The translations under genes and the position numbers were made by a program. A stretch of DNA of 22,528 bases from the NCBI GenBank assembly GCA_937916405.1, contig CALFUF010000077.1, positions 1 to 22,528 of the forward strand, given 5' to 3'. The stretch comes from an uncultured Prevotella sp. (GTDB lineage Bacteria > Bacteroidota > Bacteroidia > Bacteroidales > Bacteroidaceae). Under the pieces are notes generated by a model that searched no databases, had not been told where the DNA came from, and worked only from the letters and a program-made list of their open reading frames with translations. Shown piece by piece: positions 13,448 through 21,760 of this stretch (within the stretch, counting starts at the first letter, position 1; each line of letters begins with the position of its first letter).

Positions 13448-15349
13448 ATGAATCCATTTCATAAGATAATAAATTGGTACTTTAAGAAGACAGCTCTACC
13501 GTATTGGTGTATCTTCTTATTTGATAGTGCAACCGTATTCTTCTCGGGTGTTTTTACCTATTGGTTGTTCAACAAGACAAACGCTTTGATAGATAACCGG
13601 TTTAATGTGTTCAACACACTGGTTATTTATACCTTGTTGACATGGGTGGGCTTCCGTGTGTTCCATACATATTCAGGTATTGTTCGCTACTCGTCATTCG
13701 TAGATCTGACACGTGTTGCATGGGGTAACATCGTGGGACTGGTTCTGTCACTGGTCGTCATGTATGTGTTGGACATCATGAGCGTGAAGGGTGTTGGTAT
13801 CCTGTCGTTGACTGAGACCGTGACGATGTTCTTCATCACCACCTTGCTGATGTGGGCAGTACGCGTACTGGTGAAGACCTTATACGACTTGACTGCGTCC
13901 AATAAACGTGCTATCCGTGTGCTGATCTTCGGTGCGATGACTGGTGGCGTGGGGTTGGCGAAGAATATTCGTAGTCAGAAGCCTTTACGCTATCGCCTGT
14001 GTGGTTTCATCTCTCACGATGACAGTTATAAGCATACTCGTCTGATGGGTGAGAAGGTCTATGGCATCCATGAGGACTTCCCCAGAATCATCAAGAATGA
14101 GGGTGTTGAGGCGATTCTGGTATCGTCTCTGCGTGTCCGTGACTTCCAGAATAACCAGGAGCTGCAGGATATCTTTATCGGTGCTGGTCTGAAGATTTTC
14201 ATTGCACAGAATGCCAAGGAATTGCGTCCTGGTGAGGATATTTATAGTGAGGATCTGCAACTGAAGGAGGTCAGCGTGGAGGACTTGCTGCCCCGTGATG
14301 AGATTACCGTGGATATGGACTCTGTCGGTAAGGAGTTGACGGGTAAGCGTATCCTGATTACCGGCTCTGCTGGTAGTATCGGCAGTGAGATGGTCAGACA
14401 GGTGGCTGCCTATCAGCCTGCTTCCATGATCTTGATAGACCAGGCTGAGACACCCCAACATGATATCCGTCTGATGATGGCGAAGGACTTCCCTAACATC
14501 AAGGCGGAGACCATCGTTACTTCCATCGACAGAAAAACCAGGATGGAGACGATTTTCCGTATCTTCCGTCCTGACTATGTGTTCCATGCCGCTGCTTACA
14601 AGCATGTACCAATGATGGAGGATAATCCTTCGGAAGCTGTTCTGAATAATATTTACGGAACAAAGGTGATTGCGGATATGGCAGACAAGTTTGGCGTCAA
14701 GAAGTTCGTGATGGTATCTACCGATAAGGCTGTGAACCCGACGAATGTCATGGGATGCTCCAAGCGTATCTGTGAGATATATGTTCAGGCACTGGATAAA
14801 AAGTCTAATACCCAGTTTGTGACGACCCGTTTCGGTAATGTGCTGGGTAGTAACGGCTCTGTCATCCCCTTGTTCCGTGAGCAGATCAAGAATGGTGGTC
14901 CTGTCACCGTTACCCATCCGGATATCATCCGTTTCTTCATGTTGATACCCGAGGCTTGTAAGCTGGTGCTGGAAGCAGGTACCAAGGGACATGGTGGTGA
15001 GATTTTCGTGTTTGACATGGGTAAACCAGTGCGTATCGCTGACTTGGCGAAACGTATGATTCACCTGAGTGGTGCCAAGAATGTAGAGATTAAGTATACT
15101 GGCTTGAGAGCTGGTGAGAAACTCTACGAGGAGGTGCTGAACGATATGGAGGGCACGAAACCGTCGTTCCATGAGAAGATACGTATTGCTGATGTGCGTG
15201 AATATGACTATGACCAGGTGTCTAAAGACATCGATGAGTTGGTAGATATTGCCAAACAGTATGACAAGATGGAAACGGTCAAGAAGATGAAAGAGATCGT
15301 GCCGGAGTATAAGTCTAATAACTCTATCTATGAGAAATTAGACAAATAG
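13448..15349 (+). CDS. membrane nucleotide-sugar 4,6-dehydratase/epimerase (FlaA1/CapD/WbpM type)
   Basis: A 633-residue protein of the large FlaA1/CapD/WbpM family. Four hydrophobic segments occupy about residues 15-125, followed by a CoA-binding-like Rossmann domain (VLIFGAMTGGVGLAKNI) and a C-terminal extended SDR domain. In the SDR part the NAD(P) loop is GSAGSIGSE (Gly306, Gly309, Gly312), followed by HAAAYKHVPMMEDNP and VSTDKAVNPTNVMGCSKR. Position 435 of the SDR Y-x3-K motif is Met with Lys439 retained, the Ser/Met/Lys triad known from WbpM-like enzymes. Such enzymes make 4-keto-6-deoxy sugars from UDP-GlcNAc or related donors for capsule or O-antigen. It is full length, with its own promoter; the TrpB2-like gene follows 54 bases later. 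Confidence 0.9.
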   Translation: MNPFHKIINWYFKKTALPYWCIFLFDSATVFFSGVFTYWLFNKTNALIDNRFNVFNTLVIYTLLTWVGFRVFHTYSGIVRYSSFVDLTRVAWGNIVGLVLSLVVMYVLDIMSVKGVGILSLTETVTMFFITTLLMWAVRVLVKTLYDLTASNKRAIRVLIFGAMTGGVGLAKNIRSQKPLRYRLCGFISHDDSYKHTRLMGEKVYGIHEDFPRIIKNEGVEAILVSSLRVRDFQNNQELQDIFIGAGLKIFIAQNAKELRPGEDIYSEDLQLKEVSVEDLLPRDEITVDMDSVGKELTGKRILITGSAGSIGSEMVRQVAAYQPASMILIDQAETPQHDIRLMMAKDFPNIKAETIVTSIDRKTRMETIFRIFRPDYVFHAAAYKHVPMMEDNPSEAVLNNIYGTKVIADMADKFGVKKFVMVSTDKAVNPTNVMGCSKRICEIYVQALDKKSNTQFVTTRFGNVLGSNGSVIPLFREQIKNGGPVTVTHPDIIRFFMLIPEACKLVLEAGTKGHGGEIFVFDMGKPVRIADLAKRMIHLSGAKNVEIKYTGLRAGEKLYEEVLNDMEGTKPSFHEKIRIADVREYDYDQVSKDIDELVDIAKQYDKMETVKKMKEIVPEYKSNNSIYEKLDK

Positions 15350-15403
15350 TTGACAGTTTGTGGTAAAAAGGCCAATTTACAAAACTTAAATATTTAGACT
15401 AAA

Positions 15404-16768
15404 ATGACAAAACAAAAGAAATTTATCCTTCCGGAGAGTGAGATTCCTGCACAGTGGTATAATATCTTGGCTGATATGCCTAACAAGCCACTGCCGCCTA
15501 TTCATCCTGCTACGAAACAACCATTGACATGGCAGGACCTGGCTCATATCTTCCCAGAGGAGTGCTCGAAGCAGGAGCTGGACATGGAGCATCGTTGGAT
15601 TGACATCCCTGAGGAGGTGCTGGAGAAGTATAAGTTCTATCGCTCTACACCGTTGGTACGTGCCTATGAGTTGGAGAAGGCATTAGATACTCCCGCTCAT
15701 ATCTATTTCAAGAATGAGTCAACGAATCCGTTAGGCTCCCATAAGATCAACTCTGCTTTGCCTCAGTGCTACTATGCGAAACAGGAGGGTACCACGAATG
15801 TGACGACAGAGACGGGCGCTGGACAATGGGGTGCCGCTCTCTCTTATGCCGCTAAGATTTTCGGACTGGACTGTGCGGTATATCAGGTGAAACTGACGAT
15901 GCAGCAGAAGCCATACCGTTCGAGTGTTATGCGTACCTTTGGGGCTGCCGTGACGGGTTCTCCCTCTATGTCAACACGTGCAGGTAAGGATATCCTGACA
16001 TTGGATCCGACGCATCCTGGTTCACTGGGTACTGCTATCTCGGAGGCTGTAGAGCTTGCCACCACGACACCGAACTGTAAGTATGTGCTGGGCTCTGTGC
16101 TGAACCATGTGGCTTTGCACCAGTCGATTATCGGATTGGAGGCTGAGAAGCAGATGGCGATGGCAGGGGAGTATCCTGACATGGTGATAGCTTGCTTCGG
16201 TGGTGGTAGTAACTTCGGTGGTGTTGCCTTCCCCTTTATGCGTCATAACATCCTGGAGGGTAAGAAAACGGAGTTTATCGCTGCTGAGCCAGACAGTTGT
16301 CCTAAGCTGACGCGTGGTAAGTTCCAGTATGACTTCGGTGATGAGGCAGGGTATACGCCATTATTGCCGATGTACACGCTGGGTCATCAGTTTAAACCGA
16401 GTAATATTCATGCTGGTGGCTTGCGTTATCATGGTGCCGGTATGATCGTGTCACAGTTGATCAAGGATGGTTATATGAAGGGTGTGGATATCCCACAGTT
16501 GGAGTCGTTTGAGGCTGGTATGTTGTTTGCCCGTACGGAGGGTATCATTCCTGCTCCGGAGAGTTGTCATGCTATTGCTGCTACGATTCGTGAGGCTCAG
16601 AAGTGCAAGGAGAGTGGGGAGGAGAAGGTGATTCTCTTTAACCTCTCGGGGCATGGGTTGATTGACATGCCGTCGTATGAGCAGTTTATCAATGGTGATC
16701 TTCAGAATTACTCCGTTTCTGATGAGGAAATTGAACATAATGTTTCTCAGCTAGAGAAAATTATTTAA
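15404..16768 (+). CDS. trpB: TrpB2-type tryptophan synthase beta-like PLP enzyme
   Basis: A 454-residue fold type II PLP enzyme of the TrpB2 class, longer than the roughly 400 residues of TrpB1. Schiff-base Lys114 lies in NPLGSHKINSA, the substrate loop is TETGAGQWGAAL, and the phosphate-binding glycine loop is CFGGGSNFGG. It condenses indole with serine (or O-phosphoserine in some TrpB2 enzymes) to give tryptophan. No trpA or other trp gene is nearby; TrpB2 is typically encoded outside the trp operon and may serve indole salvage. It follows the polysaccharide dehydratase by 54 bases without an obvious promoter, so read-through is possible. A strong terminator follows. Confidence 0.93.
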   Translation: MTKQKKFILPESEIPAQWYNILADMPNKPLPPIHPATKQPLTWQDLAHIFPEECSKQELDMEHRWIDIPEEVLEKYKFYRSTPLVRAYELEKALDTPAHIYFKNESTNPLGSHKINSALPQCYYAKQEGTTNVTTETGAGQWGAALSYAAKIFGLDCAVYQVKLTMQQKPYRSSVMRTFGAAVTGSPSMSTRAGKDILTLDPTHPGSLGTAISEAVELATTTPNCKYVLGSVLNHVALHQSIIGLEAEKQMAMAGEYPDMVIACFGGGSNFGGVAFPFMRHNILEGKKTEFIAAEPDSCPKLTRGKFQYDFGDEAGYTPLLPMYTLGHQFKPSNIHAGGLRYHGAGMIVSQLIKDGYMKGVDIPQLESFEAGMLFARTEGIIPAPESCHAIAATIREAQKCKESGEEKVILFNLSGHGLIDMPSYEQFINGDLQNYSVSDEEIEHNVSQLEKII

Positions 16769-16775
16769 AAGACAA

Positions 16776-16802
16776 AAAAGGAAGGGATAACCCCTTCCTT
16801 TT
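16776..16802 (+). terminator. rho-independent terminator after trpB2
   Basis: AAAAGGAAGGG and CCCTTCCTTTT form an 11-bp perfect stem around the loop ATAAC, followed by a T-run. It begins 7 bases after the trpB stop. Confidence 0.9.
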
Positions 16803-16889
16803 TTTATTCTATCTTTTTTAAATCTTTCTTTTTCCCAAAATAAACTCTTTTTTATGCAGCATACGCTGCAGTGGCTCAACCACCCCTGT

Positions 16890-17275
16890 CCCCTCCTTAC
16901 CGTAAGGAGGGGCTCCACCTCTCCCCCTGTCTCCCCCTCCCCTCAGGGAAGGGGGAAAACTCGAAATCGCAGAAACCGCGATTTTTCGTAGGTTTTGGTA
17001 AGGCGGGACGACGCCTTCCTACGGACTATTTTATACGCCTACGCTGAACCGCTGGGCGTATCTCCCTCTTTCTGTTTTATTCCCACTGCTCCTTCCCCCT
17101 ACCACCGCCTAGCGTTTAGCGTAGGCGGCGTCAAAAGAATAAGGCGTCGTCCCGCCTTACCAAAACACTGCAGGCGGTAGCGGTTTTGCCGCCGCCTGCT
17201 TTTTTCCTTCCCTGAGGGGAGGAAAGACAAAGGAGAGGTGAAGCCCCTTCAAGGGTGAAGGGGATGGGGGTAGTT
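16890..17275. repeat. large nested inverted-repeat element
   Basis: About 385 bases with palindromes inside palindromes and no gene. From outside in: GGGGCTCCACCTCTCC near 16909-16924 matches the complement of GGAGAGGTGAAGCCCC near 17232-17247 with one mismatch; CCTCCCCTCAGGGAAGG (16936-16952) is a perfect 17-bp inverted repeat of 17206-17222; and a perfect 25-bp pair joins 16993-17017 to 17141-17165. Local hairpins are added at 16890-16912 (11-bp arms around one C), 17024-17062, 17103-17131 and 17171-17200. The sequence is far more GC-rich than its surroundings. It looks like a MITE- or REP-type composite repeat. The whole gap 16769-17286 otherwise holds only the trpB terminator. Confidence 0.8.
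17171..17205 (+). terminator. strong hairpin with T-run inside the repeat element
   Basis: GCAGGCGG and CCGCCTGC pair over 8 bases, with inner GCGG/CCGC pairing, then TTTTTT. It would end plus-strand transcripts and so protect the convergent symporter gene from read-through. Confidence 0.55.
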
Positions 17276-17286
17276 CGAAAAAAGAA

Positions 17287-18726
17287 TTATAAAGAAAGAA
17301 GTTCTTTAGGCTCTTTTCTTGATAAGAAAAGGGCAGTGAAGGTAATCATGCCATTAAGCATGAGGAGTTCGTAACCGAAATGATAGCCAGTGTAGGTACC
17401 CATCAACCCGTCTAAAAGGTAACAGAGGATGGGAGAGGCAATACAGATATAAGGGACCAAACGGTCGTTGGTCGGTCGCTTGGTGAGTAATCCATAGGCG
17501 AAGAGTCCTAAGAGAGGACCGTAGGTGTAGGAACAGAGGATATAGATAGCGTCGATAATGCTGGTGGAGTTCAATACCCGGAACAACAAAATAAATATCG
17601 TAAACACTACCGCCACAAGGATATGTACCTTTTTACGTAATGCCTCGTCATCAGGACGTTGACAGATATCCACACAGAAACTCGTCGTCAGGGCTGTCAT
17701 GGCTGAGTCCGCACTGGAGAAAGAGGCTGCGAGGATGCCTAAGATGAAGAAGTATGAGGGAAGATGTAAGACGGATGAGGTGTGTGTGACGAAGGTGGGA
17801 AGGAGTTCGTCCCCTGTTGCCGGCAGGGCAATGCCATGAGTCGCATACCATTGTGTCAGCAGGATGCCTAACGACAGGAACAACAGGTTGGCAGGGAAAA
17901 ACATCACGCCATAAGTACACATGTTTTTCTGGGCATCCCGTAAAGAACGACATGTCAGGTTCTTCTGCATCATATCCTGATCGAGTCCTGTCATGACAAT
18001 TACGATAAACACACCACTGAGAAACTGTTTCCAGAAATTTTGTTTCGACAGCCAGTCGTCAAACACAAAGATACGGCTTTTACTGTCTGTCGTGATGGCA
18101 TGAACGGTCTCTCCCCATGTCAGCGCCAGGTCACCTGTCACCTGCCAGATGATTAATAGCAGTGCCGTGAAAAGGAAGACGGTCTGAAGGACATCGGTGA
18201 ATACGAGCGTGCGGATCCCTCCTTGGCGGGTATACAGCCAGATAAGGAGTACCATGCCCATCACGGTGAATGTAAAGGGAACATCTAGGGCATCGAAGAC
18301 AAAACGCTGGAGGATGATGCAGACGACATAGAAACGAACTGCCGCCCCTGTCATCTTCGATAGCAGGAAGAAAGAGGCTCCTATCCTATAGGAACGAGGA
18401 CCTAATCGCTGTCCCAGATAGGAGTAGATGGTGGTGAGGTTCAGCCGATAATAGAGGGGAAGTAATACATAAGCCACAAGGACATAGCCTAGGATAAAGC
18501 CCAGACAGGTCTGGAGGTATGTCATATCGATGCCCATCACCATACCTGGCACACTCACAAAAGTCACTCCAGAGATAGAGGCACCCACCATGCCAAAAGC
18601 CACTAAATACCACTGTGATCTCCTGTCGCCTCGGTAAAATGTCTCATTGGTCGCTTTCCGACCTGTCCATCTGCTAATGCCGAACAACAGGCAGAAGTAA
18701 GCAATGACGAGGATGATGATTTGCAT
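17287..18726 (-). CDS. sodium:solute symporter (SSS family)
   Basis: A 479-residue, strongly hydrophobic protein with about 13 transmembrane segments. The N-terminus has the SSS pattern: first helix, then ATNETFYRGDRRSQWYLVAF, then GMVGASISGVTFVSVPGMV, which carries the small-residue motif of the first unwound helix in the LeuT fold. Further on, ASFSSADSAMTALTTSF matches the Na2-site helix with paired Ser/Thr. It imports an organic solute with sodium; the solute cannot be told from sequence. The gene starts 11 bases after the stop of the hybrid regulator, so the two are co-transcribed and the regulator may control uptake of its own signal. Length is normal for the family. Confidence 0.88.
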   Translation of the reverse strand: MQIIILVIAYFCLLFGISRWTGRKATNETFYRGDRRSQWYLVAFGMVGASISGVTFVSVPGMVMGIDMTYLQTCLGFILGYVLVAYVLLPLYYRLNLTTIYSYLGQRLGPRSYRIGASFFLLSKMTGAAVRFYVVCIILQRFVFDALDVPFTFTVMGMVLLIWLYTRQGGIRTLVFTDVLQTVFLFTALLLIIWQVTGDLALTWGETVHAITTDSKSRIFVFDDWLSKQNFWKQFLSGVFIVIVMTGLDQDMMQKNLTCRSLRDAQKNMCTYGVMFFPANLLFLSLGILLTQWYATHGIALPATGDELLPTFVTHTSSVLHLPSYFFILGILAASFSSADSAMTALTTSFCVDICQRPDDEALRKKVHILVAVVFTIFILLFRVLNSTSIIDAIYILCSYTYGPLLGLFAYGLLTKRPTNDRLVPYICIASPILCYLLDGLMGTYTGYHFGYELLMLNGMITFTALFLSRKEPKELLSL

Positions 18727-18737
18727 AACAGGGGGAT

Positions 18738-20438
18738 TTAGGAGGGTTGTCTCAATTCCTCGAAATACTCGGACGGTTGCATACCCATCTCTTTCTTGAA
18801 AGTGGTGGCGAAGTATTTGGGATCCTTGAAACCTACCTGGTAGGCGATGTCACTGACACGAAGGTCTGGGTGCTGTTGGGCGAGACGACACGCCTCCTTG
18901 ATACGGTGGTTGCGGATGAAGCTGGTAACATTCATACCCGTCATGGCTCGTAACTTATTATATAAGGTGGAGGCACTGGCCCCCATGTCACGGGCAAAGG
19001 CTTCACGGTCGTAGTCACTGTCGGCGAGGTGCTCGTTGAGGCACTTGACGGCTCGTTCGAGGAACTCGTTATCAACAGCAGGGGCAGACTCTTTGATCTG
19101 CTCGATGTTCTGTTCTGTGGTCTGTTGCCGGAACAGGTGTTGGATGCGGCGACGGTTCTCAATAATATTATTGATACGCAACTGGAGGTCACCCATGCGG
19201 AAGGGCTTGGTGATATAATCATCCGCCCCTATCAGTAGTGACTCCTTGCGGTCCTCTTCCTGGGTCTTTGCCGTGAGGAGTATAACAGGCAGGTGACTGT
19301 AGTCCGGGTTCTGTTTCAGTTGGATGGTCAGCTCATTACCGTCCATCTCAGGCATCATCACATCAGACACCACCAAGTCGATATCATGGGCACTTACCAC
19401 CTGTAATGCCTCTATCCCGTTAGAGGCTGTCAGCACATGGTATCTCTGTTGGAGCAGTTGTTTCATGAGCATCAGCAACTCAATATTATCCTCCACGATC
19501 AGGATGGTGTAAACGTCCTCGTCGTCCTCTGCCACTGGGAGGGGAGGGATGTTGTTGCTGTCTGTCGGTCTCACAATGGACTCCAAGTCGAAGATGTTGT
19601 TCCGGGGGTGTTCCGGGTTAATCTGGTGGCTCTCGTCAATCTGTGAGGATGAGAACGCATTCTTCTTAATGGGTATCTCCACGAGGAAGGTAGTACCCTG
19701 TCTCTCGAAGCTCTGACACTGGATGGTTCCCCGGTGGAGGTATACCAAGTCTCGGGTGAGGGCAAGACCGATGCCTGTCCCGAAGGTGCCATGCTTCCGA
19801 TATTCCCCGTCATAGAACCGTGTGAAGAGGTGTTTCATCTTCTCATGTGGAATCCCCGTACCATTATCGCTCACACGGATAATCACCTTCTCGTAGCGGG
19901 AGTTGGTAGTGACATCAACAATCACCTTACCGTTTCTCTCTGTATATTTCACGGCATTCGACAGGAGGTTGAAAATAATCTTATCGAGTTTGTCGGTATC
20001 TATCCATCCCATCATGCTCTCCGGTTTACAGCGAACCGTGAAATCCAGTCCTTTCTTTGCCATGAGTGGCTCGATACACAAAGCTGTCTCCCGTACATAC
20101 TCCATCACATCCCCGTTGCTGACCTTTAGCTTCAGTTCTCCTGCCTGTGACTTACTCGTCTCCAGGATCTGTTGTAAGAGTCGTACGACACGTGAGATGT
20201 TCAGCTCCATCAAGTCATAGTCCCTCTTATGGTCTGGGGCGGTGGTGCGCAGTCGTTCGACGGAGGCTGCCACAATGGTCAGCGGGGTGAGTAACTCATG
20301 GGTGATATTCGTGAACACATACCCCATCTGTAGCTGGTTACGGATACGCACGCTACGGATATATAATGTCCTCCCAATCAGGTAGAACACTATCAGTAGT
20401 GCAATGCTAGCCAGTATGATAAAGGTCGTAAGATTCAC
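18738..20438 (-). CDS. hybrid histidine kinase/response regulator with AraC domain, no periplasmic sensor
   Basis: A 566-residue one-protein signalling chain. One TM helix (about 5-23) leads into HisKA with His47 in NITHELLTPL, then HATPase_c (NLLSNAVKYT, DNGTGIP, GTGIGLALT at about 165-235), a receiver domain with phospho-acceptor Asp359 (LVVSDVMMPEMDG), and a C-terminal AraC-type DNA-binding domain (ASTLYNKLRAMTGM, VSDIAYQVGFKDPKYFATTF). Bacteroidota hybrid two-component regulators normally run to about 1300-1400 residues because of a large periplasmic beta-propeller sensor; here only a short N-terminus remains. It has a promoter at 20463-20495 and precedes the symporter. It may sense through the membrane or through a partner; the start looks natural rather than truncated. 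Confidence 0.9.
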   Translation of the reverse strand: MNLTTFIILASIALLIVFYLIGRTLYIRSVRIRNQLQMGYVFTNITHELLTPLTIVAASVERLRTTAPDHKRDYDLMELNISRVVRLLQQILETSKSQAGELKLKVSNGDVMEYVRETALCIEPLMAKKGLDFTVRCKPESMMGWIDTDKLDKIIFNLLSNAVKYTERNGKVIVDVTTNSRYEKVIIRVSDNGTGIPHEKMKHLFTRFYDGEYRKHGTFGTGIGLALTRDLVYLHRGTIQCQSFERQGTTFLVEIPIKKNAFSSSQIDESHQINPEHPRNNIFDLESIVRPTDSNNIPPLPVAEDDEDVYTILIVEDNIELLMLMKQLLQQRYHVLTASNGIEALQVVSAHDIDLVVSDVMMPEMDGNELTIQLKQNPDYSHLPVILLTAKTQEEDRKESLLIGADDYITKPFRMGDLQLRINNIIENRRRIQHLFRQQTTEQNIEQIKESAPAVDNEFLERAVKCLNEHLADSDYDREAFARDMGASASTLYNKLRAMTGMNVTSFIRNHRIKEACRLAQQHPDLRVSDIAYQVGFKDPKYFATTFKKEMGMQPSEYFEELRQPS

Positions 20439-20462
20439 TTGATTGTATTAGTCTTTAGACTG

Positions 20463-20495
20463 CAAAGATAACTTTTTTTTCTAATTATCCACAAA
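20463..20495 (-). promoter_or_regulatory. consensus Bacteroidota promoter of hybrid regulator
   Basis: On the minus strand: TTTG (complement of CAAA at 20492-20495), a 21-base spacer, then TATCTTTG (20463-20470), 24 bases before the ATG at 20438. Upstream, an inverted repeat GCGTGAT/ATCACGC (20541-20576) and CGTGA-ATA-TCACG within it could be a regulator-binding site. Confidence 0.7.
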
Positions 20496-20640
20496 AAAGA
20501 AAAGAAAAAAGTGGTGTTATCGTTCGAAAAAGTTTGTTTTGCGTGATTTATTGTTTGTTTTTCGTGAATATCACGCATTTTAAACTATAAATAATGAAAA
20601 GTCAACTTACTTTTAGAATAAAAGTCCTATTTTTGCAGCG

Positions 20641-20806
20641 GTGAATGAAAATATGATGATTTCAGACACCTTTGTTTCATATGTAAGAACGTGATGTTCT
20701 GAAAATGATTATTTTGTTTAGATTTTTAATGGTTAAGGTTTATGGTTGATTAATTTAGTTTTTTAAAGTAAAGAAAAAGACTCGCTGTGACAGCGAGTCT
20801 TTTTTT
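20641..20806 (+). ncRNA. candidate small RNA between regulator and trxB
   Basis: On the plus strand TATTTTTG (20628-20635) matches the -7 consensus, and the strong terminator at 20776-20802 lies about 140 bases downstream with no real ORF between; only a 13-codon ORF at 20653 is present. A hairpin AGAAC-GTGAT-GTTCT sits in the middle. The -33 element is poor. The rest of the 20439-20827 gap is A/T-rich regulatory DNA. Confidence 0.35.
20776..20802 (-). terminator. bidirectional terminator after trxB
   Basis: AAAGACTCGCTG and CAGCGAGTCTTT form a 12-bp perfect stem around TGA. T-runs follow on both strands (TTTTTT on plus, TTTTC on minus), so it can end trxB from one side and any plus-strand transcript from the other. 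It lies 26 bases past the trxB stop. Confidence 0.85.
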
Positions 20807-20827
20807 ATTCTAGTAATTCTAGTTGTT

Positions 20828-21760
20828 CTAGTTTTTTGATAGTAGATAGCGCTCAGCTTCGATGGCTGCTTGGCAGCCAGTGCCTGCGGCGGAGATTGCC
20901 TGTCGGTAGGTGGGGTCCGCACAGTCGCCTGCCACGAAGATGCCTGGTAGTTTGGTACGAGGGGTACCGTCGATCTTCTTCAAATAACCTACCTCGTCAG
21001 TCTCCAGCCACTCTTTGAAGATATCTGTGTTTGGCTTGTGACCGATGGCGAGGAAAAAGCCGTCGATAGCGATATCCACCAGTTCCTCGTCAGGTTCTCC
21101 CTTCCGTTTCACCAAGTGGGCACCTTCCACACCATTCTCACCAAAGAGCCCCAGGGTGTTATGCTCGAAGAGAATCTCGATGTTCTCTGCAGCCATCACA
21201 CGATCCTGCATCACTTTTGACGCACGTAGGAATGGTTTACGAACAATCATATATACTTTCTGGGCGAGGTGACTCAGGTAGAGTGCGTCCTCACAGGCGG
21301 TGTCACCACCCCCTACTACTGCTACGGTCTTCTTGCGATAGAAGAAACCGTCACAGGTAGCACATGCCGATACACCCTGTCCATTGTATTTCCGTTCGTC
21401 ATCCAGTCCTAAGTATTTCGCAGAGGCACCTGTGGCGATAATCACCGTGTCAGCGATAATCTCCTCGCCATCCTCTGCCCAGCAGTGGTAAGGTGCCTTG
21501 GAGAAATCCACCTTGGTGATAGAGCCGTCACGGATATCTGTTCCGAAACGCTCAGCCTGTTCACGGAGGTCCATCATCATCTGGTTGCCATCCACTCCCT
21601 GTGGATATCCTGGGAAGTTCTCCACCTCAGTGGTCTGTGTCAGCTGCCCACCAGGTTGTATACCACAATACTCCACGGGGTTCAGGTTGGCACGTGAGGC
21701 ATAGATGGCTGCTGTATAGCCAGCAGGACCGCTACCGATGATAAGACATTTCGTGTTCAT
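20828..21760 (-). CDS. trxB: thioredoxin-disulfide reductase
   Basis: A 310-residue flavoprotein that passes electrons from NADPH to thioredoxin. Seen: FAD-binding IIGSGPAGYTAAIYASRA (7-24), redox-active Cys133 and Cys136 in SACATCDGFF, NADPH-binding VVGGGDTACEDA (about 148-160), and C-terminal FAD motif IFVAGDCADPTYRQAISAAG. Low-molecular-weight bacterial type, full length. Its ATG overlaps the stop of the peroxidase gene by four bases (21757-21760), giving a two-gene redox operon in which the peroxidase is read first. A bidirectional terminator follows. Confidence 0.96.
   Translation of the reverse strand: MNTKCLIIGSGPAGYTAAIYASRANLNPVEYCGIQPGGQLTQTTEVENFPGYPQGVDGNQMMMDLREQAERFGTDIRDGSITKVDFSKAPYHCWAEDGEEIIADTVIIATGASAKYLGLDDERKYNGQGVSACATCDGFFYRKKTVAVVGGGDTACEDALYLSHLAQKVYMIVRKPFLRASKVMQDRVMAAENIEILFEHNTLGLFGENGVEGAHLVKRKGEPDEELVDIAIDGFFLAIGHKPNTDIFKEWLETDEVGYLKKIDGTPRTKLPGIFVAGDCADPTYRQAISAAGTGCQAAIEAERYLLSKN

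Noticed and set aside
13985..15172. 395-codon open frame on the minus strand
   Set aside because: It lies wholly opposite the dehydratase gene, whose motifs are unmistakable; the translation is His/Thr/Leu-rich with no family pattern.
16995..17180. 61-codon frame in the repeat element
   Set aside because: Composed entirely of palindromic repeat sequence; basic low-complexity translation.
18941..19813. Several open frames on both strands across the hybrid regulator
   Set aside because: Shadows of the GC-richer regulator gene, without start context or family match.
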